From: Cycas panzhihuaensis | Taxonomy: Eukaryota > Cycadophyta | Length of the DNA: 64,000 nt | Assembly: GCA_023213395.1 (NCBI GenBank) | Contig: CM041465.1 | Coordinates: forward strand, 22,072,001-22,136,000 | Reading direction: 5' to 3' | Shown: one piece after another, positions 12,902 to 24,560 of the stretch | How positions within the stretch are numbered: the stretch's first letter is position 1 | Layout: each line of letters opens with the position of its first letter | Program-made: the position numbers and the translations under genes | Notes under the pieces: generated by a model | What the model was told of the DNA's origin: nothing | Seen by the model: the letters and a program-made list of their open reading frames with translations, nothing else | The model's database searches: none

Positions 12902-12917
12902 AATCTCTCTCTTAATA
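12902..12917 (-). other. Polypurine tract of CopH
   Basis: The minus strand reads TTAAGAGAGAGATT just before the 3' LTR, a purine-rich run where plus-strand priming is expected. Confidence 0.55.
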
Positions 12918-13207
12918 GTAGAAGGTCATTCCATCCTATTTTATTCTATTCTATGAGGTCTTCATTTGAGCCTCTTACAAAGCAAACTATTATGACACTT
13001 TTGTGGGAAACCCTCATGGGGAAGAAAACCCACAGATTTTTTAATCTACTAACCTGGGTTAGGAAGCTCTTTAAATGAAGCTAGATAGCCAATCAATACA
13101 ATGAATTTTGTAGCTAAAATCTACTAAGTCTCCATATATCATTTAGTCATCCCCCATGCCCTTCTGAGTTTTCACAGGTTCCAATTTTCCAAAATGATAC
13201 AACCCTT

Positions 13208-13312
13208 ATCCTTTCATACCTACAGGGGGTTTTCATAAATGGGACAGAGTAGAGACTTACTCTTGTCCTTCCACACCCATAAGGGATTTTCATGAATGAG
13301 ATAGAGTATGAT
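13208..13312. repeat. Imperfect 57-bp tandem repeat in the CopH 3' untranslated region
   Basis: Two units: ATCCTTTCATACC...TTTTCATAAATGGGACAGAGTA (13208-13255) and GTCCTTCCACACC...TTTTCATGAATGAGATAGAGTA (13265-13312). The region 12918-13540 otherwise shows no gene. Confidence 0.6.
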
Positions 13313-13549
13313 GGTCCTATTGTCATCTCCTTTAATTAGTTGGAGATGGAGGCACTAAGACTGAGTTACTTTCAAAACTGTTTAAACTTCACCCTCTTCA
13401 ATGGTTTGATGAAGATGTTAACCACTTAATCTACTGTGGGGTAGTACTCCAATTGAATTGTACTGTCATGAACTAGTTCTCTAATCCTGTGGACTTTCAT
13501 ACTTATATGTTTGGTACGATCATGAAATACAAATTTTTAGCCATTTGGA

Positions 13550-14850
13550 TTGTAGATTAATTATCTATATGTAAGGTAGTAGAACTTATTTGGGTGGCAT
13601 TTAATGTATTCAATAATTTTCTAAGCTATATCACCTCTTTGCTTATCTCAGAAGCAGTAATAAACTCAACTTCAGTGGTTGAGTCTGCAACCATCTTTTG
13701 TCGTCTAGATCTCCATGATATTAGTGCTATTCCAAGAAATGTTACGTACCCAGATGTAGATCTTCTTGTGTCTTTATCTCAGGCAAAGTCTAAGTCTGTG
13801 TATACATAATGTTTAAATTCTACATTAGGTTCATACAATAGATAGTCATCTTTAGGTACCCCAACACTCATATTGCAGCTTGCCAGTGATTCTGCTTAGG
13901 ATTTATCATGAATCTTGTAAGAATGCCAATAGAGTGTGTAATATCTGGTCTTATGTTGGTAGTATAGATGAGACTACCTGCAAGTTGCTTGTAGAGTGTT
14001 ATATCTGCCTCCCCAATGTCATCATGAACTAAGAGTTTAATATTAGGTTCCATAGGTGTATCCACTGGTTAAGCACCTTCTAACTGAAACTTTGTTAGAA
14101 GACCGTTGATATATTTTTCTTGGGAGAGAAATATTTTTCCATTCTTTTAAGTTAGTTCAATTCCCAAGTAATATTTCATCAACATAAGGTCAGACAATTC
14201 AAAAGTTTTAGCAAGGTCCTTCTTTAGCTGGCTAATTACCTATTCATTATTTCCCATTATTAACATGTCATCCATAAAGATTAAGAGGTATATGACTTTA
14301 TTATTTTGGTGCTTGATGAATAATGTTGCATCAATATCTTGATAGTCACAAACATCATATCCAAGTTGCCTCATTCTTTTAGACAACTTAGTAAACCAAG
14401 CATGAGGGGCTTGCTTTAGGCTGTACAAGAATTTTTTGAGCATATAAACCTTATGCTCCTATCCAACAATCTTGTATCCTTCTGGATGTGCCATGTAAAT
14501 TTCTTCTTTAAGGTCCTCATTGAGAAATATGGTCTTAACATCAAGTTGGTGGATTTTCCAACCCTATTGAGTAGATGAGGCTATAAGAGTTCTGATTGTA
14601 GGCCACTTAGTTGTAGGAGCAAAGATTTCAGTGTAGTCAATTCCTTCCCTTTATGCAAATCCTTTTTCTACCAACCTTGCCTTCTATTTTTCTAGGGTGC
14701 CATTTGATCTATACTTGTTTTTTAACACCCATTTATTTTGAACTACCTTTCTTCTAAGTGGTAGATCAACAAGCTCCCATGTATCATTCTTGATAAGAGA
14801 TTGGTACTCTTCATTCATGGAATTTCTCCAAGCTGCATGCTTTACAACTT
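13550..14850 (-). pseudogene. CopH reverse transcriptase and RNase H, broken
   Basis: Copia-type RT (RVT_2). In element order from 14850: WRNSMNEEYQSL and TWELVDLP (domain start), KARLVEKGFA, LDVKTIFLN (motif A region, with the catalytic Asp of LDVK), FLYSLKQAPHAWF (14430-14380), LLIFMDDMLIMG (14280-14250, the YxDD box as FMDD), KYYLGIE, then TPMEPN and YKQLAGSLIYTTNIRPDI of the RT-RNase H joint (14065-13900). RNase H is badly eroded with many stops (13900-13550). Copia order (integrase before RT) is confirmed by the neighbours. Confidence 0.9.
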
Positions 14851-15402
14851 CTTAGTACATTGTGGGATCTTCATTAAGAGCAAGGTGTAGTTCTACTAGT
14901 TCAAGCTCAACAGAAAGTGATTCATGCATCCTTGCTCTATGGGCACTTCTAGTGCCAGTTTTACCTACCTCATCTAGTCTCATGTCCTTGTGTAGCTGGT
15001 AGGCTTCATGAAATCCTCAAGTTGAGAATGAGATTTTCATTTCTATAGCCTCTTGGTCTTTATTTTGATCCTGAAAATGATCATGTAAAATGTTTAGCAT
15101 GGAGGAAGTTGACGATGCTAGAGAAGATGGGCCAACCAAAGATGTTAGAAAAGATGATCCTTCTACTATGGCTTTACCTTTATCAACTTGGTTGTTCATA
15201 AATAATGGTGCTAAATGTATACACATTAGCTGGGAGTCACAGCTTGGATCCTCTAGGGCTCTATTATCAGATTCCAAGATTTTGATCAACTGTTAAGTAT
15301 CTCCCCCTCTAAATTTTGGAATCTGGACATCAAATTCAGTAGCACCATTAAATCAGCATGAAGGCATCTTGGAGTTAAGTCTAAGTAATTAATCTTTAGT
15401 CT

Positions 15403-16379
15403 CTACAAAAATAACTTCTCTAGTGATGATGATTTTACACTATGAAGGTATGAAAATCTTGTACCCATTTTTATCCATAGGGTATCTGACAAAGATACCT
15501 TTGATGGCTCTATCTTGGAGCTTATTTCTATGTTCCTCCAGAATGTGAGCATAATAAGTAGAGCAAAAAATTTTGAAGTGGGAAATAGAGGGGGTTTTTC
15601 CATACCACATTTTATGTAGAGAGGGGCCAAGCTTGGAGGGACTAATAATGTTGATGTAATACACAAAATTCAAATAGCTTCAAATTTCAAAGATAGAGAG
15701 GGACATTCTTATATACCAGTATAGCATGAGCCATGTTCATGATGCTCTTATTCATGCACTCAGCAACTCCATTTTGCTGGGGTGTACTTGCAACAATGGT
15801 CTAATATTTGATTCCATGTTGACATAGGTATAATTCAAACTCATTAGATGTGTACTCACCACCATTGTCAATCCTGAGTATTTTGATCTTGAGTCCATAT
15901 TCATTTTCCGTGCAGGCCTTGAAAACTTGAAACATAGAAAAAACTTCATCTTTCTTTGAAAGAAAAGCAACCCATACTTTCTTGGTAAAATCATCAATGA
16001 AAGTAATATAGTACCACTTCTGTTTAAGAGAAGGGATGGGCATAGGACTACATATATCTAAGTGTACAAGCTACAAAGGTTGGTTAGATTTCCACTGACT
16101 ATGAGGAAAGGGTTTCCTTTGAGATTTGGCAATAATACATACTTCACATTTAAAGGGCTTAGAGGAGAGCCTAGACAAACTAGGAAGAGTGACTTGTAGT
16201 TCTCTTAAATAATCAATTTTTATATGGCCCATATGAGCAAGACATAGGGCTACTTGGGACAACTTTTGAGGAGTCAAGGTTGTGGTAAAAGCAGAGTCAT
16301 CCTCAACATAGTTAGCTTCAGAGGATGGTAATCCAGTTAGGCAAAAATGTTTTCCATCAAGAATTTTAGACATAACCAT
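15403..16379 (-). pseudogene. CopH integrase with gag-pre-integrase zinc domain, broken
   Basis: From 16379: LAHMGHIKIDYLREL and CEVCIIAKSQRKPF (HHCC zinc domain), then YYITFIDDFTKKVWVAFL (first catalytic Asp, about 16010-15960), LRIDNGGEYTSNEF (second Asp, about 15870), and the C-terminal core KMWYGKTPS (about 15620-15590) followed by the KLQDRAIKGIFVRYP region (15540-15480). It is split over two frames near 15750 and 15600. A run of stops follows toward RT. Confidence 0.9.
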
Positions 16380-16399
16380 AGCATTTAAAGGAGCGTGAA

Positions 16400-16708
16400 T
16401 GACACAAAGAGTTTGATTATTTATAGTTACACTCAGGTCAAATCCATAAGAGACAAGGGTGGATAGGGAGAGTAGGTTCTGCTTCAGAGTAAGAATATAT
16501 AAAACATTAACAAGTGTAAAATCTAGAAGGCCTGGGAGTTTTAGGCAAATAGTTCAAAGTCCTCCAATTGGCTGAGATGATTTGTCAGCCATGTGTATAA
16601 CACCACAAACTTTAGATTCAAAATCATGAAAGAACTGGTAATGACAAGTCATGTGTTGTGTTGCTCCAGTATCCATGATCCACAATGAAGTATTTAAGGT
16701 GGCACTAT
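16400..16708 (-). pseudogene. CopH protease, broken
   Basis: Aspartic protease that matures Gag-Pol. The minus strand reads W-I-M-D-T-G-A-T-Q-H-M, with the active site D-T-G-A-T at 16659-16673 intact. This is the normal copia position between gag and integrase. The following frame is interrupted. Confidence 0.85.
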
Positions 16709-17774
16709 TTACAACTCTAAGTGGTGAAGGCAAAAGTAAATAAGCATAGACACAATGAGCCTCAATATACTTAGTGGATCTATCAACAACATTTGATGAA
16801 GTGGTACCAATTCTTTAAAGGTATGTATAAGCAAATTGCATTCCACCAAAAGCATCTTCAAAATAAGTATTATCAACATTATGTACACCATGGCGCTATT
16901 GATAACTTGGTAGCTTGTTGGTGACAGCTCTGTAATTTTTGTAATAATGTCCTTTTCTATTATACCCTTTGGCATACAATTATTTGATTTCCATTCCCAT
17001 AAGAAGTATTGGATTGGTTGGATTATCTTTGATTACTGGATCTAGGTCCAGGTCGATTATTTGGCTTTGGCCTTTGTTGGAGTTGAGGAGTCTATCAACC
17101 AAGAGACATTGTCCTTGTTGTCTACCTCTTCCTCTTCCACGAGAATTACCACCTCTACAAGAGTATTGACCTTGATTTTTAGTATAACAAAGATCTTCTT
17201 CCACTTTGAAAGTAGTATTAGTTAGATATAATATAATGGCAAAGTTGCTATCAAAGGTCTTATCAAATTTAATAAACTTATCAGCAAGAGCTTCAAAGTT
17301 TAGAGTCTTCAAAGTGCCACTAGATTGAAGACTTCCTAATAGATTTTTGTAATATGAGATATGAATACATGACTAAATCAAAAGAGTCCATGTAATGTAT
17401 TGAGTTTTAAAATCTTTATCAATGGCTCACTTGATTGGATGAAGGATATTAATTATCTCACTTGCATGTTCTTTTTACATTTTCAATTTATTTATCTTCA
17501 GCACTAAGTGAACAAATTCTAAGTCTAATTTAGTGTCAAAGTTCTTCTTAATAACTTTAAGAACTTTCCATGATGTATCATGTATAGCTTCATCAATGAG
17601 ATTATACAAGGTATAATCAGTAATAAATAGTATCCCTACATGAATTTTATCATCATTAAGTTCCCATTGGTATTTAGCTACAGCTTCAGTGGGAGCAGTT
17701 GGAGCACCTCCTCCAAAAGTAGCTGAGGTAGTTGTAGCTATAACAGATGGTATAGTTACAAGTGATTTGTCCAT
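16709..17774 (-). pseudogene. CopH gag, broken
   Basis: Copia Gag (capsid). It starts MDKSLVTIPSVIA at 17774, with YQWELNDDKI and the LYNLIDEAIHDTSW segment typical of the UBN2 gag family, and continues through LNFEALADKFIKF (17312) to an Arg/Gly-rich stretch RGRGRGRQQG (about 17130). I do not see an intact CCHC knuckle; it should lie after that stretch where the frame is broken. Stops and a frameshift lie between 17475 and 17312. Confidence 0.8.
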
Positions 17775-18041
17775 ATACCTTCATACTTTGTAGTATTTAT
17801 AACACCAGTGAACCACATGTCCTAATTTTTTTCCCCTTTTATAATGTAGTTCACATTTTACTTAAATTGTGAAGACATGGTGTCTTTTGAGAAGGGAAGA
17901 AATAAATAAGGGACTATAAAAGTGATGGCAATAAATGACTAATTACTATTTGCAAATGGGAGATGCAATATAGTAGTGTAGTAAAAGGAAGAAGAAGTGA
18001 GAATATTTGCTCAAAGATGAAGGAAGCAACTTAGAGAAAAG

Positions 18042-18174
18042 TCACCAACACTTGTGATAAATATTAACCTAACATAGTAGGAATATAAGAAGTAGTATAA
18101 TGAAATTTGGCCACTAACATTTGTAGCAAATATCAACCTAACATAGTAGGAATATGAGAAACACTATGATTAAG
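18042..18174. repeat. 68-bp tandem duplication in the CopH leader
   Basis: Units at 18042-18107 and 18109-18174 share ACCTAACATAGTAGGAATAT and flanking words with several substitutions. Confidence 0.75.
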
Positions 18175-19039
18175 ATTATATTATGGATCACTTTTTACAA
18201 ATAAGTAAGTGATCAATATACAAGATTGTAGGCGAATATAGAAGCTGACATCATTGGATATACACAACTTAAAACTCAAATGTAGGATATGTAATCAACC
18301 CAATAACCTCTAACTTAAGCCCACTGTATAGTTGAGGTTGATGAAGGGATGTCTAGGCTTCTAGTAGAATTAAGTTGGTCTTTACCTGCGATACCCACAA
18401 TTATTCTTGGTGATGAAATCCAAGTCACAACGGAGCCCAGATACTCCCAATCACACCTAGTTCACCAATGAGTAGCTATATACCTCCTATAAAGAATGGT
18501 ATGTGCTTACCCATGGGTATGATGGATATTAGATTGGTTATATTTTAATCTTTTATTAAAGTTTTAGTTTTCTTGGTTGGTTATCAAGATGATCTCTAAT
18601 TGAGGCATGATGGTATGGCTAACCAAACCTCACGAATATTCCAGTTTAGTCCAGTCCCAACTTGAAACCCATACCTCTTTTAAAGCATAACATTCTACAA
18701 ACTAAGATATCTCAACCTTTTCAAGTATATGAATAGGTACAAGATGGTATAAAATAGCGTATGTGATGTGTTCCTGTTAGGAAGAGTAAAAAGATTATCA
18801 AATTGCATCAAATGTACATTTAACTAAAAATAGAATGCTTGCTTGGAGTGTCTTTAGAGTACTTGCTTTGAGTGATTTTGGAGTGCTAAAATGCAATTCT
18901 AATAAGTGAGTGAGAACACCAGATATTGCTCTGATCTAGGTTTTTTTTTTTTTCTCACTTTTATAATGGGCTTTTAAGCCCTATAAAGGGAAGGAAGAAA
19001 TTTTCTTCATTTTTTTTTAATTTTTAAATACAAAAAAAA

Positions 19040-19395
19040 AAGTCTTCACTAAATTAGCAATAACCATATTCCATGATGATGAAATGTAGTGCCAATTTTT
19101 GTGCTATAAACTAAAATTAGATCTTTGTCTTTAGGAAGTGGAATCAGGTCCAAATAAGTTCTAGAAAGTTTTTGGTAGCCCTGTAAATTTAGGAGATTAT
19201 ATTTTTCTAGAATTCTTACTAAAAATAAAAGCTATTCACTAAAATAACAATCACTTCCTCATATGACATCAGAATTAGGTGTCAATTTTTGTTCTAGAAA
19301 GGAGACTTAGAGCCTCATCTTTGACAATTGAAATCACATCAATTAGAGTTCTGTAGAAGATTTTGTAAACCCGTGAATTTCAACAAGAAAAATTT
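19040..19395. repeat. Diverged ~175-bp tandem duplication in the CopH leader
   Basis: Both units run through ACTAAA.TA.CAAT, GTG.CAATTTTTGT.CTA, ATCTTTG and AGTTCT (first 19040-19213, second about 19218-19395). The identity is low, so the duplication is old. Confidence 0.5.
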
Positions 19396-19886
19396 ATTTC
19401 TGTAGAAATTTCAACTTGCTAATATCTCATTAATACATGATACCATATGAAATTTCCATCATTTTTTTATCACCATGGTTCCAATATGGCCAAGGTGAGA
19501 GAATACAATGATGGATATTTTAAATGACTCAAAATTCTTTAGAAAAAGTGTGTAAAACCTCCCCTTATAATTATTCTTCTAAAAACTAGAAAATTTTTGA
19601 CAACATTTCCCCTTGTTAAATAGATAAAATGAGGAGAAAGAAAAAAAGAATGAGATAGCATGAATGGCCACCAAAGGATTGGAATCCTTGGGCCTTATAA
19701 CTCTTTGTATTGTGCTTCCAAACTTGCAAAAGAGAAAGGGAAAGCAAACAGTGCAAAATATACTATGATAATAACTTGAAAATGTTTCTAAATCCACTTT
19801 CACAATCTCCTTCACCACATGGATTATGGGGGAGAAGGAAGTGATGGCTTCATTGCAAGTTCAAGTGAGGAATATGGAGGAAGTAA

Positions 19887-19898
19887 GCGTAGATACCA
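19887..19898 (-). other. CopH primer binding site (initiator Met tRNA)
   Basis: Two bases inside the 5' LTR the minus strand reads TGGTATCTACGC. The usual plant copia PBS is TGGTATCAGAGC, so eight or more positions agree, including the first seven. This fixes the 5' end of CopH on the right. Confidence 0.75.
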
Positions 19899-19900
19899 CA

Positions 19901-20197
19901 TGAAAAGAGTGGATATATCCTTCATCTCCATGCAATAAATACAAAGGAAAACATGGGAGTAAGAGAGACTTGAGAGAAAGAAAGTAGCTCTCATAAAATA
20001 AGGAGGTAAGAATGAGCCTCCTTTATTGACCTTTTACTTTTATATTGAGAGAGGGAGCATTAGAGTTAGGCGAAATGAAATTATACATAATGCATATAAA
20101 AGTGTATTTCACTTAAGTGATCTAATTTAAAGTTCACTTAAGACCTTTTTAGAAATAATTAACTAATGTAATAACCTTGTGACATTAAACTATTTTA
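19901..20197 (-). repeat. CopH 5' LTR
   Basis: It starts TGAAAAGAGTGGATA and ends ACTATTTTA. It is a full-length match to 12605-12901. Confidence 0.9.
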
Positions 20198-20897
20198 GGA
20201 AAGTCCTCATCCTCACCATTAAACTCGTCATCGTTGAGAAAAATGAGGTACCCATAGCTCCCTATACTAATAGGGGTGAAGTGGATAAGGTTCAAAGGGG
20301 AAGGGCCTTCTTCTAGGGAGGATGAACTAAGAATGTTGATGGAGCAAGGGTGGACGGGCCCTTTTCGCCATTCGCCTTGTTACAAACTACTTGACGGGGT
20401 TAATCAGACTTCTTGGTGGGAGGAGGCTCCTAAGATACAACTTTTATTCACCCCTCATTGATGAATTTAAGTTGTCCCTAATAGGATGATCATATGACTC
20501 ATATTTGTTCAAGCCATGGGCATCCCAATAAGAGATTGTAGTTGACATCTACATCGAGGACTACGATGTTAGTAAGGATACTTTTATCCTCAAGAGTAAG
20601 GGGAATGGAGACTGATCCCAAGGGTGTATTTCACTATCATTATAGTCTTAACAATGCCCTAGAATCAACTCGAGGGCTGATATACCAAGCTCTTACATGA
20701 TGCATAAGGGCATGGCATTGATGGAATAGCCATTGTCTACAATAGTTCTTTAAAGGATACATTCATGTATGTCTATGGTTATGGTGAAGGGGTAGTGCCA
20801 TTGGTGTTTCCTTTCACTGGATAGGGGGAGATCTTAAGGATCAAAGGAAATGATGGGTTTGCAACTTGGGGAAATACCTAAGGTATGAATAGATATG
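20198..20897 (-). pseudogene. TatA protease region and start of the spacer domain, broken
   Basis: Minus strand. Near 20760-20725 it reads RTIVDNG then Y, and NAMPLCIM. This matches the protease active-site region of TatE and TatF (VDNGS), with Ser to Tyr here. The start of the spacer domain with SYGYLI is at 20270-20240. It is cut by CopH on the left and by TatB on the right. Confidence 0.75.
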
Positions 20898-20902
20898 TCA
20901 GT
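20898..20902. repeat. Left target-site duplication of TatB (TCAGT)
   Basis: Its partner at 38092-38096 is TCAAC. The two differences are transitions, as expected at this age. TatA protease-gag sequence resumes directly after the partner. Confidence 0.6.
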
Positions 20903-23705
20903 TGGAGTCGTGTCTGTGGGATGGTCACTATGCTCGATAGGAATTAAGGTGGTCAATAGCTAAAGCTAGGGGCAAATGGAGACCTATAAGTAAAGGGAAC
21001 AACACACAAGGTGTCTGTGTGCTAGAGTGTGAGTTTGGAACTCGCGAATGGTGCCCAACTACCTTAGAGTAGATTTTAAATTTGAGAAGGAAGACACACA
21101 TAGGGGTAATCCTGGGTGGTCTCAAAGAGAAAGGTCCTCCGACCCTTGGATGGCCAGAAGGGAAGAGGAGGAAACTCTAATGGAGAGGTTCCTATGATGA
21201 AGGAACACTAGATGGAAGGGTATAAGCAAGGAGCCTAGGACAAACGTAGGTAGGCTTCCCTAGGCTACTTGGTCTAAAAAACTCTAACCAAGGAAAGAAG
21301 TAAAGAAAAGGGGCTAAAAGCCACTCTTTCTTTCTCTTTCTCTTTCATTCAATAACTAAAGGGGTAAGAGAAAAAGAACAAGTGTCTTGTATGCATTTAA
21401 GCAAGTAATTGAATGAAGTGCAACTATGGGTACTTTCAGGCTAGATAGGAGAAAGGGAGGGGAATGTAATCCCTACTATGCCCTTTTCCTATGAAGAACA
21501 AGCATACAACATACTTATGCAAAATAGATATAAGTAGCTAATTTATTTCATTTTTTGCTATTACGCAATCTATTAAACAAATGCAATAGATTTTAGATAA
21601 GAGTAAAAAAGAAAAGAGGTGGATGGAGAGGGACGATGTGTACCTGGAAAGTGTAGCGATTGATGAAGAACCTCACTTGAGTGCAACGTATGCCCTCTTG
21701 CCAATAGTTGGTGTATTACCAAGGTTAATGTGGAAAACAGGAGCTTCCTTACCTTCACCTTATAAAAGACAAAGCGAGGAAAACAAGTAAACATACCAAG
21801 AAGCAAGCAAAGTGGAAGAGAAAAGAAGGGTAAAGACTTACCCAAAGTCAGACATCCTTCCTCTTCATAGATGTTGCTTTAAACCTGCATCCACAAGAGT
21901 CTTTCCCTTCCAAGAAGGGGCTGTAAGAAACTATATATGCAAATATATGATATGAATACTAAAATATTATATTTTAGATTAGAGTAACTACTGATGCAAA
22001 TAATTCTACTTTCCTCAAAGTAAAACCACACACACACCAAGCAAGAAGGGAAAGGTTAGCCTTAGGATGGTAAAACCCTCTGCTATAGGTTCTCCATGCA
22101 GTCTCAAAGTACAGTAAGGTAGGGTTATGTGATAGTCTATAGATAGCCAATAAGCATGGGGATGTATGGAGCAAGATGTAGGAGAGATGCCAAGGTAATA
22201 AAGTCGTTATAGACAACGAACCGCTACATAAGTCTCACCAAAGATCCTAATGGATACCGGGCAAGGTTAGGGGCATGAAGAAGGCCCAAAAGAAGGGTGT
22301 GTAGGCCTCGAATCAACGCAGCAAGGGCTACGTACACTGATATCTAGTGCAGGCCAAGATTTCACCCACTCCTAGTTAACTCAAGGAAAGCATAGGCACA
22401 GGAGAAGAAGGACGGGAAGGGGTTTGCCCTTGGGGAGTAGGTCTGATTAGGACAAATCCTACCTTACTCCCTTCACCTAGTCTTTATGATCCTTCGCTTA
22501 TAGCTTTCTTAAAGAAAACCAATGGAAAGATAGGATAGATATCAAAGGATACAGAGCCAAACATAAGGAAGGATGAATTTTACTACAATAAAAGGGAAAA
22601 AGAGAAGGAGAATACACTTTGAAATTAGTTCTAATGGAATAAATACATATAAAATCATGAAAATAAGGCAAAGGGTACCTTATGTGCTGAGTTTAGGGTA
22701 GATTTGCCCCTACAACCTACGAGAAAGAGCAGGTCCTGCAGGGTTTGTAGGGTATTTCCTTAAGAAGAGCTGTAGAAGACACTTACTGGGTGAAGTTGAA
22801 GAAGAACCACAAAAATCTTACTTGGAAATGCCTGGAAGAGAGTCTCCCACCACGGAATAGAGATTCTGTAGGTAGGTCCTGAGTTGGAACAATAGGAAAC
22901 GTAGAGTTGCAGATGCACCTATGGAGGAGAGGAGGAAGATAGCAGAAACACAGTAGTAGAATGTGATGTTGGAGAGCCAAGAGATGTGAAATAATAAACG
23001 TTTTGGGATTTATACTCATCTCAACCCTAATCAAGTGATTAGGGTGTGAATAAGGTTGAGTTGGTCACTTGTCCACATGAAAATTCCATGAAAAAAGTGA
23101 GAATTTCCATGGTAGATAAAAAAAAAAAAAGTACAACAGTCACACTGCAATAAACTTCATGGTACCATGGTAAACTTTGTGGTACCACTTAGTTTACAGC
23201 GGTGCGAGACCAGAAAGCCAAAATGGAAATGGTCAAGGTTCTAGGAGCCCTAACAAGAGGTGTGGTAGGCCTAGGAGGGGCTGACCCTCCTGTCCAGGTG
23301 GCTAGGGATAGTTCGGAAGGCGTATGAATTAGACCAAATGAAGTATCAAGGGCTAGAATTCCTAGAAATATGGTGATGAGGGTACAGGACTGGGGTATGA
23401 ATGGGTCATACAAGTCAAGTGAGGCTTGAGGTGATGTAGAGGTAATATAGAGGGTCGTAGAGTACCATGGGGATGCCTACCTTACAGAAAGGTAGGTCCC
23501 GCGGGTCGTCATAGGCTCATAATATGACAAGTAACATGATCAAGCAATCGATGTAGGGCAATCATACAAATGAAGTAGTCAATCATGCAATGAGGCAATA
23601 CTCCTATATACCTTTCCAAAGAAATAGTAAAAGTGAAAAGAGAGAAGCATACCTATGCTTCCTTGAGTCGACCTATCTATATCCATTCCCGGTAGCTAGG
23701 AAACA
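20903..23705 (-). repeat. TatB 3' LTR
   Basis: From TGGAGTCGTGTCTG to CTAGGAAACA. It pairs with 35326-38091. It shares the CTTCCTTACCTTC block (21743-21755) and CACCATGG/GTAAACTTTG motifs (23148-23210). No gene is supported. Confidence 0.92.
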
Positions 23706-23718
23706 CTGCCCCCTTGGC
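23706..23718 (-). other. Polypurine tract of TatB
   Basis: The minus strand reads GCCAAGGGGGCAG, then TGTTTCC of the LTR. Confidence 0.8.
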
Positions 23719-24129
23719 ATCAGAGCCTTGTCGCTTAGAAGCATCATGCGATGGTGAATCTTGGCAACAAAACTATTAGTAGTACATGCATATATATCAA
23801 TCATAAGAAAAACAAGAGCTAAGGGTGCCAATGAGTGTCATGGCGGAATGCATGGATATGAGGACAGGTGTAGAGACAACATAGGGGCTGCCTATGTGCC
23901 ACCTGAGAATCGACTCGAAGTTGTGACGGATGAGGGGGATGCCCCCATCATAAGAGTGCAAAGATAAGTGTATGATGATAAGAGAAAAGGGTAAGCAAGC
24001 AAACTTGATAGTTGTTATAGTTTAAGCTCATTAGCAGCTAGCTTTTAGAGGTGTATATGGATCGCAAAGTGAGATGTAAGATGGCCTGAGACTTGGGCGA
24101 CAGGGTGACCGGGCAAGTCTCAAAGGTGG

Positions 24130-24560
24130 TCAATAAGAAGAGGAAGGTATCACAGAAGGATAAGGTAAACGAGACTGTCTACCTCAGCGTTGAGGGCCCA
24201 AGGGATGTGTCAGATGTCAACAGACTAGAAATAAGCTAGTAGAGACCTAGCTATCAAAGTGAGGGCTCTCAGGAGTGGGTATCACACCTAGTAAACCTGA
24301 GTGAGATGGGACACCGTCACGTGGGAGTCACAAAGAAGAATAATATATCCATGGTGAAAGTTGAGTGCATTAGTGAGGGCTTCAATAACGGTCATATACT
24401 CAGCTTCATTATTGGTGGCCTGAGGGAGGAAGATTTTGGAACATAGGAAATCATATTTGAAAGGGTCGCAAAAAATCCATACAGCGGCGGATGGCCAAGA
24501 TTACTGCACCTTCCACCTTCGGTGAAGATAAAGAGAGCCATGGACTAGAAAAGAAAATGC
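24130..24560 (-). pseudogene. TatB archaeal/plant-type RNase H (aRNH), broken
   Basis: In element sense: IFTEGGR (first catalytic position, Glu instead of Asp), QATNNEAEYMTVIEAL (conserved Glu), IILLCDS (second Asp), VSHLTQVY, HIPWALNAEVDSLV (last Asp). One frameshift lies after the first motif and a few TAG stops follow. It is the same gene as in TatA (5330-5800) and TatE (50265-51113). Its place, downstream of integrase and about 430 bp from the 3' LTR, is the same in all three, so it is a family trait and not a chance rearrangement. Confidence 0.78.

Larger units (their letters stand above)
17775..19886 (-). other. Long CopH leader between PBS and gag, non-coding
   Basis: About 2.1 kb without a credible coding frame, very AT-rich. 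It holds two diverged tandem duplications (listed separately), a poly-T run (18945-18957) and a palindrome GGGCTTTTAAGCCC (18969-18982). It is long for a copia leader and may include an unrelated insertion that I could not delimit. Confidence 0.5.
12605..20197 (-). mobile_element. CopH: Ty1/copia element inserted in TatA
   Basis: LTRs of 297 bp lie at both ends. The flanking pentamers are GGAAG (12600-12604) and GGAAA (20198-20202), a decayed TSD; TatB reads on without a break at the matching place (about 31785). Minus-strand order: PBS for initiator Met tRNA, long leader, gag, protease, integrase, RT, RNase H, which is the copia order. About 30 differences between the LTRs (roughly 10%, by hand) mark an old insertion. 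All ORFs are broken. Confidence 0.92.
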
